Source of the DNA: Mesorhizobium tamadayense
Lineage (GTDB): Bacteria > Pseudomonadota > Alphaproteobacteria > Rhizobiales > Rhizobiaceae
Assembly (NCBI RefSeq): GCF_003863365.1
Contig: NZ_RQXT01000010.1
Span: forward strand, 109,826-173,825
Reading direction: 5' to 3'
Length of the DNA: 64,000 bases
In this document: piece after piece, positions 18,142 to 26,559 of the stretch
Numbering within the stretch: position 1 is the first letter of the stretch
Layout: each line of letters begins with the position of its first letter
Program-made: the position numbers and the translations under genes
Notes under the pieces: model-generated
Told to the model about the DNA's origin: nothing
Databases searched by the model: none
The model's input: only the letters and a program-made list of their open reading frames with translations

Positions 18142-19434
18142 ATGGATCGCATCAGAATTGTCGGCGGCAATAAGCTTGCCGGAAGCATTCCGATCTCGGG
18201 CGCCAAGAACGCGGCGCTGCCGCTGATGATCGCCTCGCTGCTCACCGACGATACGCTGACCTTGGAGAACGTGCCGCATCTGGCCGATGTCGAGCAATTG
18301 ATCCGCATCCTCGGCAACCACGGCGTCGACTATTCGGTCAACGGCCGCCGTGAGAAGCAGCAGGAAGGCTATTCGCGCACCATCACATTCTCCGCCCGCA
18401 ACATCGTCGATACCACCGCGCCCTACGAGCTGGTTTCGAAGATGCGCGCTTCCTTCTGGGTCATCGGTCCGCTGCTTGCCCGTATGGGCGAGGCCAAGGT
18501 CTCGCTGCCCGGCGGCTGCGCCATCGGCACGCGCCCGGTCGACCTCTTCCTCGAAGGCCTGCAGGTGCTGGGTGCCGACCTCGACGTCGACAACGGCTAT
18601 GTCATCGCCAAGACCAAGAACGGCCGCCTTGTCGGCAACCGCTACGTCTTCCCGAAAGTCTCGGTCGGCGCCACCCATGTGCTGATGATGGCGGCCTCGC
18701 TCGCCAAGGGCGAGACGGTGCTCGAAAACGCCGCCTGCGAGCCGGAGATCGTCAACCTCGCCGAATGCCTGGTCGCCATGGGCGCCAAGATCCACGGCGC
18801 CGGCACCTCCACCATCACCATTGAGGGCGTCGAGGCGCTGTCCGGGGCGCGCGTGCGCGTCATCCCGGACCGTATCGAGACCGGGACCTATGCCATGGCA
18901 GTGGCGATGACCGGCGGCGACGTCGTGCTTGAAGGCGCGCGGCCCGACCTGTTGCAGACCGTGCTCGACATCATCGCCGAGACCGGCGCCGAGATCACAC
19001 CGACCAATGCCGGCATCCGCGTCAAGCGCAACGGCGCCGGCATTGCGCCGGTCGACGTGACGACCGCGCCCTTCCCCGCCTTCCCGACCGACCTGCAGGC
19101 GCAATTCATGGGCCTGATGACGATGGCCAAGGGCAAGTCGCGCATCACCGAGACGATCTTCGAGAACCGCTTCATGCATGTGCAGGAGCTTGCCCGCCTC
19201 GGCGCCCACATCACGCTCTCCGGCCAGACGGCGATCGTCGACGGCGTCGCCAGGCTGAGGGGCGCGCCGGTCATGGCGACCGACCTGCGCGCCTCGGTGT
19301 CGCTGGTGATCGCAGGCCTTGCCGCCGAAGGCGAGACCGTCGTCAACCGGGTCTACCACCTCGACCGCGGCTTCGAGCGGCTGGAGGAGAAGCTTTCCGG
19401 CTGCGGCGCGGTGATCGAGCGGATTTCGGGCTAA
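18142..19434 (+). CDS. murA: UDP-N-acetylglucosamine 1-carboxyvinyltransferase
   Basis: A 430-residue MurA of full length, catalysing the first committed step of peptidoglycan synthesis in the cytoplasm (enolpyruvyl transfer from PEP to UDP-GlcNAc). Landmarks: [20 protein letters not shown] at the start, [14 protein letters not shown] with catalytic Cys126 (the fosfomycin target), [10 protein letters not shown], and [20 protein letters not shown]. It stands alone, followed by an intergenic repeat. Confidence 0.95.
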   Translation: MDRIRIVGGNKLAGSIPISGAKNAALPLMIASLLTDDTLTLENVPHLADVEQLIRILGNHGVDYSVNGRREKQQEGYSRTITFSARNIVDTTAPYELVSKMRASFWVIGPLLARMGEAKVSLPGGCAIGTRPVDLFLEGLQVLGADLDVDNGYVIAKTKNGRLVGNRYVFPKVSVGATHVLMMAASLAKGETVLENAACEPEIVNLAECLVAMGAKIHGAGTSTITIEGVEALSGARVRVIPDRIETGTYAMAVAMTGGDVVLEGARPDLLQTVLDIIAETGAEITPTNAGIRVKRNGAGIAPVDVTTAPFPAFPTDLQAQFMGLMTMAKGKSRITETIFENRFMHVQELARLGAHITLSGQTAIVDGVARLRGAPVMATDLRASVSLVIAGLAAEGETVVNRVYHLDRGFERLEEKLSGCGAVIERISG

Positions 19435-19483
19435 AGGAGCCGGGTGCGGCCGCGCGTCGGTTGCGCGGAGCGGAAAGACCCAC

Positions 19484-19590
19484 TAGAGCCGGTTCGTCAC
19501 GATCAAATCGGGGCGAAACAGGCTCTAGTTTTTTGTTTGAGCCATGATCTTTGCCGAAAACCGGTTTCCACTTTTCGGGATCATGCTCTA
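19484..19590. repeat. Rhizobial intergenic mosaic repeat (RIME-type)
   Basis: A 107-base palindromic element bounded by TAGAGCC... and ...ATGCTCTA. Inside are GATCAAATCGGGGCGAAAC, a CGAAAACCGG/CCACTTTTCGGG inverted pair and a CATGATC/GATCATG pair. This matches the well-known small palindromic intergenic repeats of rhizobia. It lies between murA and the DUF2948 gene. Confidence 0.65.
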
Positions 19591-19630
19591 ACAGGACGTT
19601 GAATTGTCAACCTTCAGGTGCGCATTCCGC

Positions 19631-20065
19631 ATGGCCGCTCTCAAGCTCATCGCGCTCGACGACCAGGATCTGAGCATCGTCTCGGCCCATGTCCAGGACG
19701 CCGTGATGAAGGTCTCCGACCTTGAATACCTGCCGGCGGCCAAACGCTTCGTGCTGACCATGAACCGCTTCGTCTGGGAGGCGAGGTCCGGCTTCTTCCG
19801 CCAGCACAATGAGCGGCGGCAGAGCGTTCTGCATTTCGACCGCGTGCTTGGCGCCAAGACCAGCGGCATTTCCCGCGACAAGCCGGCCGAGGTGCTTTCG
19901 CTGCTGGCGGTCAGCTTCATCGCGATCAGCAAGCCGGCCGGCATAATCGAGCTGGTGTTTTCCGGAGGCGGCACGATCATGCTCGACGTCGAATGCATCG
20001 AGGCGCGGCTCGCCGATATCGGCGGCTCCTGGGAAGCCACCTCGCGACCCGTGCATAGGGGCTAA
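19631..20065 (+). CDS. DUF2948 family protein
   Basis: The product has 144 residues from ATG 19631 (AGGTG nine bases upstream; TTG 19604 is an alternative). MAALKLIALDDQDLSIVSAHVQDAVMK and KRFVLTMNRFVWE are characteristic of DUF2948, a small alphaproteobacterial family of unknown function usually next to hisD. Here it precedes hisD by 6 bases and is probably its operon partner. No catalytic motif is visible. Confidence 0.82.
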   Translation: MAALKLIALDDQDLSIVSAHVQDAVMKVSDLEYLPAAKRFVLTMNRFVWEARSGFFRQHNERRQSVLHFDRVLGAKTSGISRDKPAEVLSLLAVSFIAISKPAGIIELVFSGGGTIMLDVECIEARLADIGGSWEATSRPVHRG

Positions 20066-20071
20066 AGCGCA

Positions 20072-21364
20072 ATGGCCATAACGCTTAGCCAGCAGGACGC
20101 CGATTTCGAGCAGCGTTTCGCCGCCTTTCTATCGACCAAGCGCGAGGTTTCGGCCGATGTCGAGGCCGTGGTGCGCGACATCATCGCGCGCGTGCGCGCC
20201 GAAGGCGACAAGGCGCTCATCGACTACACGCTCAAATTCGACAAGGCCGATCTCGGCAAGCTCGGCATCGCCGTCTCGAAAGACGACATCGCCGGGGCCT
20301 ATGCCGCGGCCGACCCAGTTGCAGTCGAGGCGCTCAAATTCGCGCGCGACCGCATCCGTTCGCATCACGAGCGGCAGAAGCCGAAGGACGACCGCTACAC
20401 GGACGCCGTCGGCGTCGAGCTCGGCTCGCGCTGGACGGCGATCGAGGCGGTCGGCCTCTATGTGCCGGGCGGCACGGCGAGCTATCCGAGCTCGGTGCTG
20501 ATGAACGCCGTGCCGGCCAAGGTCGCCGGCGTCGAGCGCATCGTCATCGTGGTGCCGGCGTCAGGCGGCGTCATCAATGCGCTGGTGCTGGTCGCGGCCG
20601 ACCTTGCCGGCGTGTCCGAGATCTACCGCGCCGGCGGCGCGCAAGCCATCGCCGCGCTCGCCTACGGCACCGAGACGATCCGGCCGGTCGCCAAGATCGT
20701 CGGGCCGGGCAATGCCTATGTCGCGGAGGCCAAGCGCCAGGTGTTTGGCACCGTCGGCATCGACATGATCGCCGGGCCGTCGGAAGTGCTGGTCGTGGCC
20801 GACGCCGACAACGATCCGGACTGGATCGCCGCCGACCTGCTGGCGCAAGCCGAGCACGACGCATCGGCACAGTCGATCCTGATCACCGACAGCCCCGAAT
20901 TCGGCAAGGCGGCTGAGCAGGCTGTCGAACGCCAGTTGAAAACCCTGCCGCGCGCGGAGACGGCGGCAGCAAGCTGGCGCGATTTCGGCGCTGTGATCCT
21001 GGTGCCGTCGCTCGCAGCCTCGCTGCCGCTGGTCGACCGCATCGCGGCCGAGCATGTCGAGCTTGCCTTCGACGACGCCGAGGCCTTCCTCGCCAAAATG
21101 CGCAATGCCGGCGCCGTCTTCCTCGGCCGGCACACGCCGGAAGTGATCGGCGACTATGTCGGCGGCTCCAATCACGTCTTGCCGACGGCGCGCTCGGCGC
21201 GCTTCTCGTCTGGCTTGTCCGTGCTCGATTTCGTCAAGCGCACGTCGATTCTGAAGCTCGGCCCGGAGCAGCTCAAGGCGCTGGCGCCGGCGGCGATCGC
21301 GCTCGCCAAGGCGGAAGGGCTCGACGCGCACGCACGCTCCGTGGCGATCAGGCTGAACATGTAA
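20072..21364 (+). CDS. hisD: Histidinol dehydrogenase
   Basis: This 430-residue protein is HisD at full length; it oxidises L-histidinol to L-histidine using NAD and Zn (last two steps of histidine synthesis). Diagnostic segments: VGLYVPGGTASYPSSVLMNA, GPGNAYVAEAKRQVFG, IDMIAGPSEVLVVAD, LLAQAEHDASAQSILIT (metal ligands Gln/His), and VGGSNHVLPTARSARFSSGL. Second gene of a four-gene operon (DUF2948, hisD, UPF0262, low-molecular-weight phosphatase). Confidence 0.95.
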   Translation: MAITLSQQDADFEQRFAAFLSTKREVSADVEAVVRDIIARVRAEGDKALIDYTLKFDKADLGKLGIAVSKDDIAGAYAAADPVAVEALKFARDRIRSHHERQKPKDDRYTDAVGVELGSRWTAIEAVGLYVPGGTASYPSSVLMNAVPAKVAGVERIVIVVPASGGVINALVLVAADLAGVSEIYRAGGAQAIAALAYGTETIRPVAKIVGPGNAYVAEAKRQVFGTVGIDMIAGPSEVLVVADADNDPDWIAADLLAQAEHDASAQSILITDSPEFGKAAEQAVERQLKTLPRAETAAASWRDFGAVILVPSLAASLPLVDRIAAEHVELAFDDAEAFLAKMRNAGAVFLGRHTPEVIGDYVGGSNHVLPTARSARFSSGLSVLDFVKRTSILKLGPEQLKALAPAAIALAKAEGLDAHARSVAIRLNM

Positions 21365-21367
21365 GCG

Positions 21368-21856
21368 ATGTCCGGCCACCACCACCAAAACCGCAACAGG
21401 CTGATCGACGTCGAGCTCGACGAGTCGATCGGACGTTCGACACCCGATGTCGAGCATGAGCGGGCGGTGGCGATCTTCGACCTGATCGAGGAAAACAGTT
21501 TCCGGCCGGTCAACGACGATGGCGCCGGCCCGTACAAGCTGAAGCTGTCGCTGGCCGAGTCGCGCCTGGTGTTTGCCGTCAGCCGCCAGGACGACGCCGA
21601 GGTGGTCACCCACATCCTGTCGCTGACGCCGCTGCGGCGCATCGTCAAGGATTATTACCTGATCTGCGAAAGCTATTACGAGGCTATCCGCTCCTCGACG
21701 CCCAGCCATATCGAGGCGATCGACATGGGCCGGCGGGGACTGCACAACGAAGGCTCGCAAACGCTGATGGACCGGCTGGCCGGCAAGATCGAGATCGATT
21801 TCGACACGGCGCGCCGGTTGTTCACGCTGGTCTGCGTGCTGCACTGGCGGGGCTAG
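21368..21856 (+). CDS. UPF0262 family protein
   Basis: The 162-residue product has an N-terminal His-rich start (SGHHHQNR), [55 protein letters not shown] and a terminal [11 protein letters not shown], all typical of UPF0262, a conserved alphaproteobacterial family of unknown function. It starts 3 bases after hisD, and its end overlaps or abuts the phosphatase gene, so the four genes appear to be translated as a unit. Confidence 0.87.
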   Translation: MSGHHHQNRNRLIDVELDESIGRSTPDVEHERAVAIFDLIEENSFRPVNDDGAGPYKLKLSLAESRLVFAVSRQDDAEVVTHILSLTPLRRIVKDYYLICESYYEAIRSSTPSHIEAIDMGRRGLHNEGSQTLMDRLAGKIEIDFDTARRLFTLVCVLHWRG

Positions 21857-21858
21857 TC

Positions 21859-22308
21859 CTGGCCGCGCTGCCGCATTCGATCCTGTTTGTGTGCGGTATG
21901 AACGCCGTGCGCTCGCCGATGGCCGAGCAATTGGCGCGACGGCTATTGCCCGCCACCACCTTCGTCGCCTCGGCCGGCGTGCGCAGCGGCGAGCGCGACC
22001 CCTTCGTCGACGCCGTGCTGGCCGAGGAGGGTCTGACGCTCGGCGAGCGGCAGCCGAGAACGCTCGACGACCTGGAAGACGATTATTTCGACCTGATCGT
22101 GACGCTGGCGCCGGAGGCGCACCACGCCGCCCTTGAGCTCACCCGCTCGCTCGCAGTCGAGGTCGAATACTGGCCGATGCCCGATCCGACCGACACCGTC
22201 GGCACGCGCGAGCACATCATGGCCGCCTATCGCGACGTGCGCGAGCGGCTGAAAGCGCGCATCGCCAAGCGTTTTGCGCCGCCGGAAGGAAAAAGCGCTG
22301 GCGATTAG
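21859..22308 (+). CDS. Low-molecular-weight protein tyrosine phosphatase family, start uncertain
   Basis: The P-loop C-x5-R is VCGMNAVRSPMAEQ, and the general acid Asp lies in WPMPDPTD. It dephosphorylates phosphotyrosine proteins or acts as an arsenate-reductase-like enzyme. The first canonical start, GTG 21889, would make the catalytic Cys residue 2 and remove the first strand. No ATG, GTG or TTG occurs upstream in frame for over 60 bases. CTG at 21859 (seven bases after GGGG) or 21868 gives a normal N-terminus. I annotate from 21859. Confidence 0.75.
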   Translation: MAALPHSILFVCGMNAVRSPMAEQLARRLLPATTFVASAGVRSGERDPFVDAVLAEEGLTLGERQPRTLDDLEDDYFDLIVTLAPEAHHAALELTRSLAVEVEYWPMPDPTDTVGTREHIMAAYRDVRERLKARIAKRFAPPEGKSAGD

Positions 22309-22468
22309 AACCTTTCCGGCCTGGAGCGAACCGTTGTGTTTCTCTGACGGCGAGACGATCCACGCGGAGGGTGGCGAATGCCCGATGTGGTGCATCGGGC
22401 GAGCCGCCCGACAATGTGGCGCGCACAAGCGGAGAACAGAACGGTTCAATCCAGGCCGGAAAGGTTCT
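22307..22468. repeat. 162-bp inverted-repeat element (MITE-like)
   Basis: Left arm 22307-22335 begins AGAACCTTTCCGGCCTGG and ends AACCGTT. Right arm 22440-22468 is AACGGTT...CCAGGCCGGAAAGGTTCT. The arms are near-perfect inverted copies. Inside is a second hairpin, GCCCGATG-TGGTG-CATCGGGC (about 22380-22400). The element begins inside the phosphatase stop codon and ends about 90 bases before infA. It could be a MITE-like insertion or a structured leader or terminator. Confidence 0.6.
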
Positions 22469-22557
22469 AAGCATGTTCACAAGCGAGCGATTATCATATA
22501 GGTTCCGCCGCGAATTCCGGCCGGCCGCCGGAACCTCCATCCAAGCAAAGGTATCGA

Positions 22558-22776
22558 ATGCCGAAGGAAGAAGTCCTCGAGTTTCCAGGTGTGGTCACTG
22601 AACTGCTGCCCAATGCGATGTTCCGCGTAAAGCTCGAAAACGAACACGAGATCATCGCCCACACGGCCGGCCGCATGCGCAAGAACCGCATCCGCGTGCT
22701 GACCGGCGACAAGGTCCTGGTCGAGATGACGCCTTACGATCTGACCAAGGGCCGCATCACCTACCGTTTCAAGTAA
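22558..22776 (+). CDS. infA: Translation initiation factor IF-1
   Basis: The exact usual length (72 residues), a single S1/OB-fold: [69 protein letters not shown]. It binds the ribosomal A site during initiation. It heads the infA-maf-yacG cluster, with maf starting 19 bases after its stop. Essential housekeeping gene. Confidence 0.96.
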
Positions 22777-22795
22777 CAGCCCGGCGCCAACCGCG

Positions 22796-23422
22796 ATGAG
22801 CAACCTGCAGAAGCTCGTGCTTGCCTCGGGTTCGCCGCGCCGCATCGAGCTGTTGCAGCAGGCCGGCATCGAGCCGGACCGCGTGCTGCCCGCCGATGTC
22901 GACGAGACGCCGCTGCGCGCCGAGCATCCGCGCTCGCTGGCGAAGCGCCTTTCCAAGGACAAGGCGGAGAAGGCGCTCATCTCGCTGAAGAGCGAGGAAG
23001 ACTATGCGCCGGCCTTCATTCTCGCCGCCGACACGGTGGTGGCGGTCGGGCGGCGCATCCTGCCCAAGGCCGAGACCATCGATGACGCCGTGAACTGCCT
23101 CGGCCTGCTTTCCGGCCGCTCGCACCGGGTCTATTCCGGCATCTGCCTGATCACGCCGGGCGGCAAGATGCGACAGCGGCTGGTGGAGACCAGGGTTCGC
23201 TTCAAGCGGCTGCCGCGCGAGGAGATCGACGCCTATGTCGCCTCGGGCGAATGGCGCGGCAAGGCCGGCGGCTATGCCGTGCAGGGGCTCGCCGGCTCCT
23301 TCGTCGTCAAGCTGGTCGGCTCCTACACCAATGTGGTCGGCCTGCCGCTTTATGAAAGTGTCGCGCTGCTTTCCGGCGAAGGTTTCAAAGCGCACCAGAA
23401 CTGGCATGCTTCGCGGCCATGA
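22796..23422 (+). CDS. maf: Maf-family nucleoside triphosphate pyrophosphatase
   Basis: The product has 208 residues. It starts with [22 protein letters not shown], the Maf signature, followed by [34 protein letters not shown] and [26 protein letters not shown]. These enzymes remove modified nucleotides from the pool (dTTP/UTP or m7GTP pyrophosphatase activity). The stop overlaps the yacG start (ATGA). Confidence 0.93.
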   Translation: MSNLQKLVLASGSPRRIELLQQAGIEPDRVLPADVDETPLRAEHPRSLAKRLSKDKAEKALISLKSEEDYAPAFILAADTVVAVGRRILPKAETIDDAVNCLGLLSGRSHRVYSGICLITPGGKMRQRLVETRVRFKRLPREEIDAYVASGEWRGKAGGYAVQGLAGSFVVKLVGSYTNVVGLPLYESVALLSGEGFKAHQNWHASRP

Positions 23423-23640
23423 GCATGGACGACAAGGTGACACCGCTGAGGCCGAAGCGCCCCTGCCCCGAATGCGGCAAGCCTTCCGCGCGCGAGCACT
23501 ATCCGTTCTGCTCGGCGCGCTGCAAGGACATCGACCTCAATCGCTGGCTGAAGGGTGCCTATGTCCTCCCGGGCCGCGACGATGAGGAAGAAGAAGACGA
23601 AGGCTCGAAACAAGGCCCCTCGCCCAAGGACGAGCCGTGA
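23419..23640 (+). CDS. yacG: DNA gyrase inhibitor YacG
   Basis: The 73-residue zinc protein has the four-Cys site CPECGKPS and [17 protein letters not shown], followed by an acidic tail (DDEEEEDEG). It binds gyrase GyrB and inhibits DNA binding. The acidic tail is normal for alphaproteobacterial members. It is translationally coupled to maf. It is the last gene of the infA cluster before tRNA-Phe. Confidence 0.93.
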   Translation: MSMDDKVTPLRPKRPCPECGKPSAREHYPFCSARCKDIDLNRWLKGAYVLPGRDDEEEEDEGSKQGPSPKDEP

Positions 23641-23695
23641 ACGCGCGCGGCAATTGGCCCTTTCTGGCGATTTTTCTTTATCAACACCTAAGCGC

Positions 23696-23723
23696 TGGAC
23701 AGGCCGAATTCCCGTGCTATAAC
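23696..23723 (+). promoter_or_regulatory. Promoter of tRNA-Phe
   Basis: TGGACA at 23696-23701 and TATAAC at 23718-23723 with a 16-base spacer, 70 bases upstream of the tRNA 5' end. A good match to a sigma-70 promoter; it lies in the gap after yacG. Confidence 0.55.
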
Positions 23724-23793
23724 CCACGCGCTTTCAAGGGGCGCCGCCCGGCGCCCTGTGAAACCCGGCGGGCGATCCCGTTAGCCGGCACAG

Positions 23794-23869
<76 letters not shown>

Positions 23870-24081
23870 TCCCCTCTTCTCTCGACAGTCTCTTTCGCCG
23901 AAGCTTCAACGCTTCTGTCTCGGCAATTCATTGAAATACTTACTGATTTCGGCGCGTAAAGCGCAAATGGTCGGGTTTTGTGGAAATTCGGCGCAGTTGA
24001 TCCAACGAGGAGCGGGGCTGGTATTTTCGCTGGTATTGGAGATCCTGATGGTATCGATGCAGCCAAATGGAGGTCCCGAAA

Positions 24082-25434
24082 ATGGCCCTTTCCGACGTAA
24101 AATGCCGAAATGCCCGACCCGTTTCCAAGCTCGTGAAATTGTCTGACGGTGGCGGGCTCCAGCTTTGGGTGCAGCCTACCGGATCTCGCCTGTGGCGCCT
24201 CGCCTATCGTTTCGGCGGCAAGCAGAAGCTTCTTGCGTTGGGCAGCTATCCTCTCATCTCCCTCGCTGAGGCACGCGAGGCGCGCGATACCGCCAAACGT
24301 CTCCTCCTACGTGGCATCGACCCCGCACAGGAGCGTAAGTCGCAAAAGGTTTCGGCGGAGAACACCTTTCGCTCAATCGCCGAGGACTATGTCGACAAGC
24401 TGAAGAAGGAGGGACGTGCCGACCGGACCATCACCAAGGTCAAATGGTTGCTCGACTTTGCGTATCCAACGTTTGGGGACAAAAGCGTTCGGGAGATCGA
24501 TCTAGCCACAATTCTTGCCACTCTCCGGAGCGTGGAGGTTCGCGGTCGATACGAGTCGGCTAGGCGACTGCGCTCCACCATTGGCAGTGTGTTTCGATAT
24601 GCGATCGCAACCGCGCGCGCCGATGTAGATCCGACGATCGCCCTGAGGGGCGCACTCGTCTGTCCGACGGTCACGCCGCGTGCCGCGGTTACCGATCCTA
24701 AGGCCTTGGGAGGCTTGCTGAGGGCGATCAATGCATTTGACGGACAGCCTACAACCCGAGCCGCCCTAAGGCTGATGGCCCTGATGTTTCCCCGCCCCGG
24801 CGAGCTGCGCGCGGCCGTTTGGGACGAGTTCGATTTCGAAACGTCGGTGTGGAGCATCCCTGAAGGACGCATGAAGATGCGACGGCCGCACCGTGTACCT
24901 CTTTCCAGGCAGGCGGTCAGCGTCCTGACCTCACTTAGAGAAATCTCTGGTGGTGGATCGCTGTTGTTTCCTAGTGTTCGATCGGGTTCGCGTCCGATTT
25001 CCGACAACACGCTTAACGCCGCCCTTCGCCGTATGGGCTATGGCAAAGAAGAAGCTACCGCGCACGGTTTTCGAGCAACGGCATCAACTCTGCTAAACGA
25101 ATGCGGAAATTGGCATCCGGATGCCATAGAGCGGCAACTGGCCCACATCGAAAACAACGGCGTTCGTCGTGCCTACGCCCGGGCTGAGCATTGGGAAGAG
25201 CGTGTCAAGATGATGCAGTGGTGGGCAGATTATTTGGATGAACTCGAAAGAAAAAGCACGCTAGTGATCTCGATCGGGCGACGCGGCAAGCCTGCCGTTC
25301 ATACACCATCGCGACCGTCCACTTTGAACCCAACAGCGACGGCACACCAAACCGAAATGAATCTCCAACCCGACGACCAATTGGGCGTAGGTCATCCCGC
25401 CACCGTCGTCGGGCAGAAAAGGACGTCCCAGTAG
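24082..25434 (+). CDS. P4-type tyrosine recombinase (island integrase)
   Basis: A 450-residue integrase with an N-terminal DUF4102 arm-binding domain (LSDVKCRNARPVSKLVKLSDGGGLQLWV) and a catalytic domain holding Arg in RPGELRAAVW, HGFR (HxxR), His in QLAHIENN and Tyr in RRAYARAEHW. All catalytic residues are present, so it may be functional. The ATG at 24082 follows GGAGG; ATG 24067 is less likely. It sits beside tRNA-Phe, so it probably inserted the element carrying the defence locus. Confidence 0.9.
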   Translation: MALSDVKCRNARPVSKLVKLSDGGGLQLWVQPTGSRLWRLAYRFGGKQKLLALGSYPLISLAEAREARDTAKRLLLRGIDPAQERKSQKVSAENTFRSIAEDYVDKLKKEGRADRTITKVKWLLDFAYPTFGDKSVREIDLATILATLRSVEVRGRYESARRLRSTIGSVFRYAIATARADVDPTIALRGALVCPTVTPRAAVTDPKALGGLLRAINAFDGQPTTRAALRLMALMFPRPGELRAAVWDEFDFETSVWSIPEGRMKMRRPHRVPLSRQAVSVLTSLREISGGGSLLFPSVRSGSRPISDNTLNAALRRMGYGKEEATAHGFRATASTLLNECGNWHPDAIERQLAHIENNGVRRAYARAEHWEERVKMMQWWADYLDELERKSTLVISIGRRGKPAVHTPSRPSTLNPTATAHQTEMNLQPDDQLGVGHPATVVGQKRTSQ

Positions 25435-25488
25435 AACTCCCGCGATCCCCGAGGCGCGCGAGCGATAGTCCCCATCGTCTCACCTACG

Positions 25489-25681
25489 AACGTATGGGTC
25501 TGTCTCGCCTTCGGAATGATGCGAGTCGACGAGCGCGCTTTCCGCACGCGCTTGGCTGTCCGGCGACGGCATGAACAGCAAGGTCAGATGATAGCTGCTC
25601 TCGTAATGCGCGACTTTGCCTTTCGAAAGCGCCGCGCCGTTCTTCATCGACGACGCGACCGGCCGGCTGTTCTTGACGCAT
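25489..25681 (-). pseudogene. Frameshifted trbE (conjugation ATPase) fragment
   Basis: On the minus strand one frame reads VVDEERRGAFERQ (near 25620-25655). The next frame, after a one-base shift, reads GKVAHYESSYHLTLLFMPSP and continues DSQARAESALVD (about 25530-25625). Together these match the conserved N-terminal segment of VirB4/TrbE ATPases (VD.ERR..F....HYESSY.LTL.YLPP....RAE..L). It is short, shifted and lacks the ATPase domain, so it is a remnant of a Trb conjugation system. Identification is from motif memory only. Confidence 0.6.
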
Positions 25682-25739
25682 TGTTGGCTCCGGCGGTTGC
25701 GGGTTTGTCTTTAGAATCAGTCGCTTGATCTAAAGTGTA

Positions 25740-26364
25740 CCTGAAACCGCCGGGCTTTACCTGCGGAAATATCGCGATTCTTCCAACAAATTCAGTAGCT
25801 TGCCCTTTATGGATGGGCACTAATCTAGCGAGGGGGCCCGACTGAACCGCACCCGATCAGGCTGCGCAATCCCGACCAGCTGACGCCCGATCGGGCGCTC
25901 TCGTTGTGGTCATCCCCCACCGCCAAGCGACATTTCTACTTTGCTGGCGCCGCGACATTCGAACTTGGTTGCAACATCGAAGCACAAAAGACGAACGTTA
26001 GGCGTTGAGTGTTCTTGACGTCACAACTCTGGCGTCGGTTTCTGCCCTTGACTCCAACCCGGCGAGAATTGTTGAACGGCTGGGTTGGGGCCGACAGTGA
26101 ACTGTCGGCTGTTGAACGTGCCGAATGGAATAGCTGCCGTTCATCAATGGTGCTCCAGCGGCAAGAATACCGCAGGGGTGAATTCCTCGAGCAAGCCTGG
26201 CACGCCACAGGCGAACTCGTGGCCGTCAGCCGGTTACCGGACACTGAAACGGCCGACGAGAGCTGCTAACCATCAGAAAAAAATTGAAGCCATTGTATGC
26301 CCCTCCGGTCTGAAAATTCATACAACATAAGGATTTCGTGGTATTGGGTGCTACGGGGGCTAAG
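25740..26364. other. Intergenic stretch before the plus-strand defence operon
   Basis: About 620 bases with overlapping frames on both strands (26009-26269 plus, 25936-26244 minus) and no recognisable motif. The base composition falls toward the right end, which includes an A-rich stretch near 26275-26285 and should contain the operon promoter. I see no tRNA-end duplication. Confidence 0.45.
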
Positions 26365-26559
26365 ATGTCTAACATATCCGAAGCAGAGGACAAGTTGATC
26401 GAGCGGGTGTCTCGCGAGTTCGAGCTACCGCCGGTGACCGTGCAGGCGTTGTTGGATCTCGAAAGCGAATTCCCGAACATGTCCGCCCGCAGCGCCAAGT
26501 CGCGCTTGACCCGAAGGGTCGAAGAAGTCATCTCAGCCGGCCTGGGGTCGAAGGATTGA
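26365..26559 (+). CDS. Small DndD-partner-like protein (paralogue of the 34495-34680 product)
   Basis: From ATG 26365 (GGGGG upstream) it is a 64-residue helical protein: AEDKLIERVSREFELPPVTV and then QALLDLESEFPNM. It aligns by eye with the 61-residue protein encoded just before dndD on the other strand (RELLQRLSTERGVDPTIVDD, LLDAIDEHAGM). Both immediately precede a DndD-type ATPase gene. This points to a small obligatory partner, as in annotated DNA modification system-associated small proteins. Its stop overlaps the next start (TTGA). Confidence 0.72.
   Translation: MSNISEAEDKLIERVSREFELPPVTVQALLDLESEFPNMSARSAKSRLTRRVEEVISAGLGSKD

Noticed and set aside
20561..21844. 427-codon minus-strand frame across hisD and UPF0262
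   Set aside because: Antisense shadow of two strongly recognised genes.
26009..26269. Frames on both strands before the plus defence operon
   Set aside because: They overlap each other and show no recognisable family; left as intergenic.
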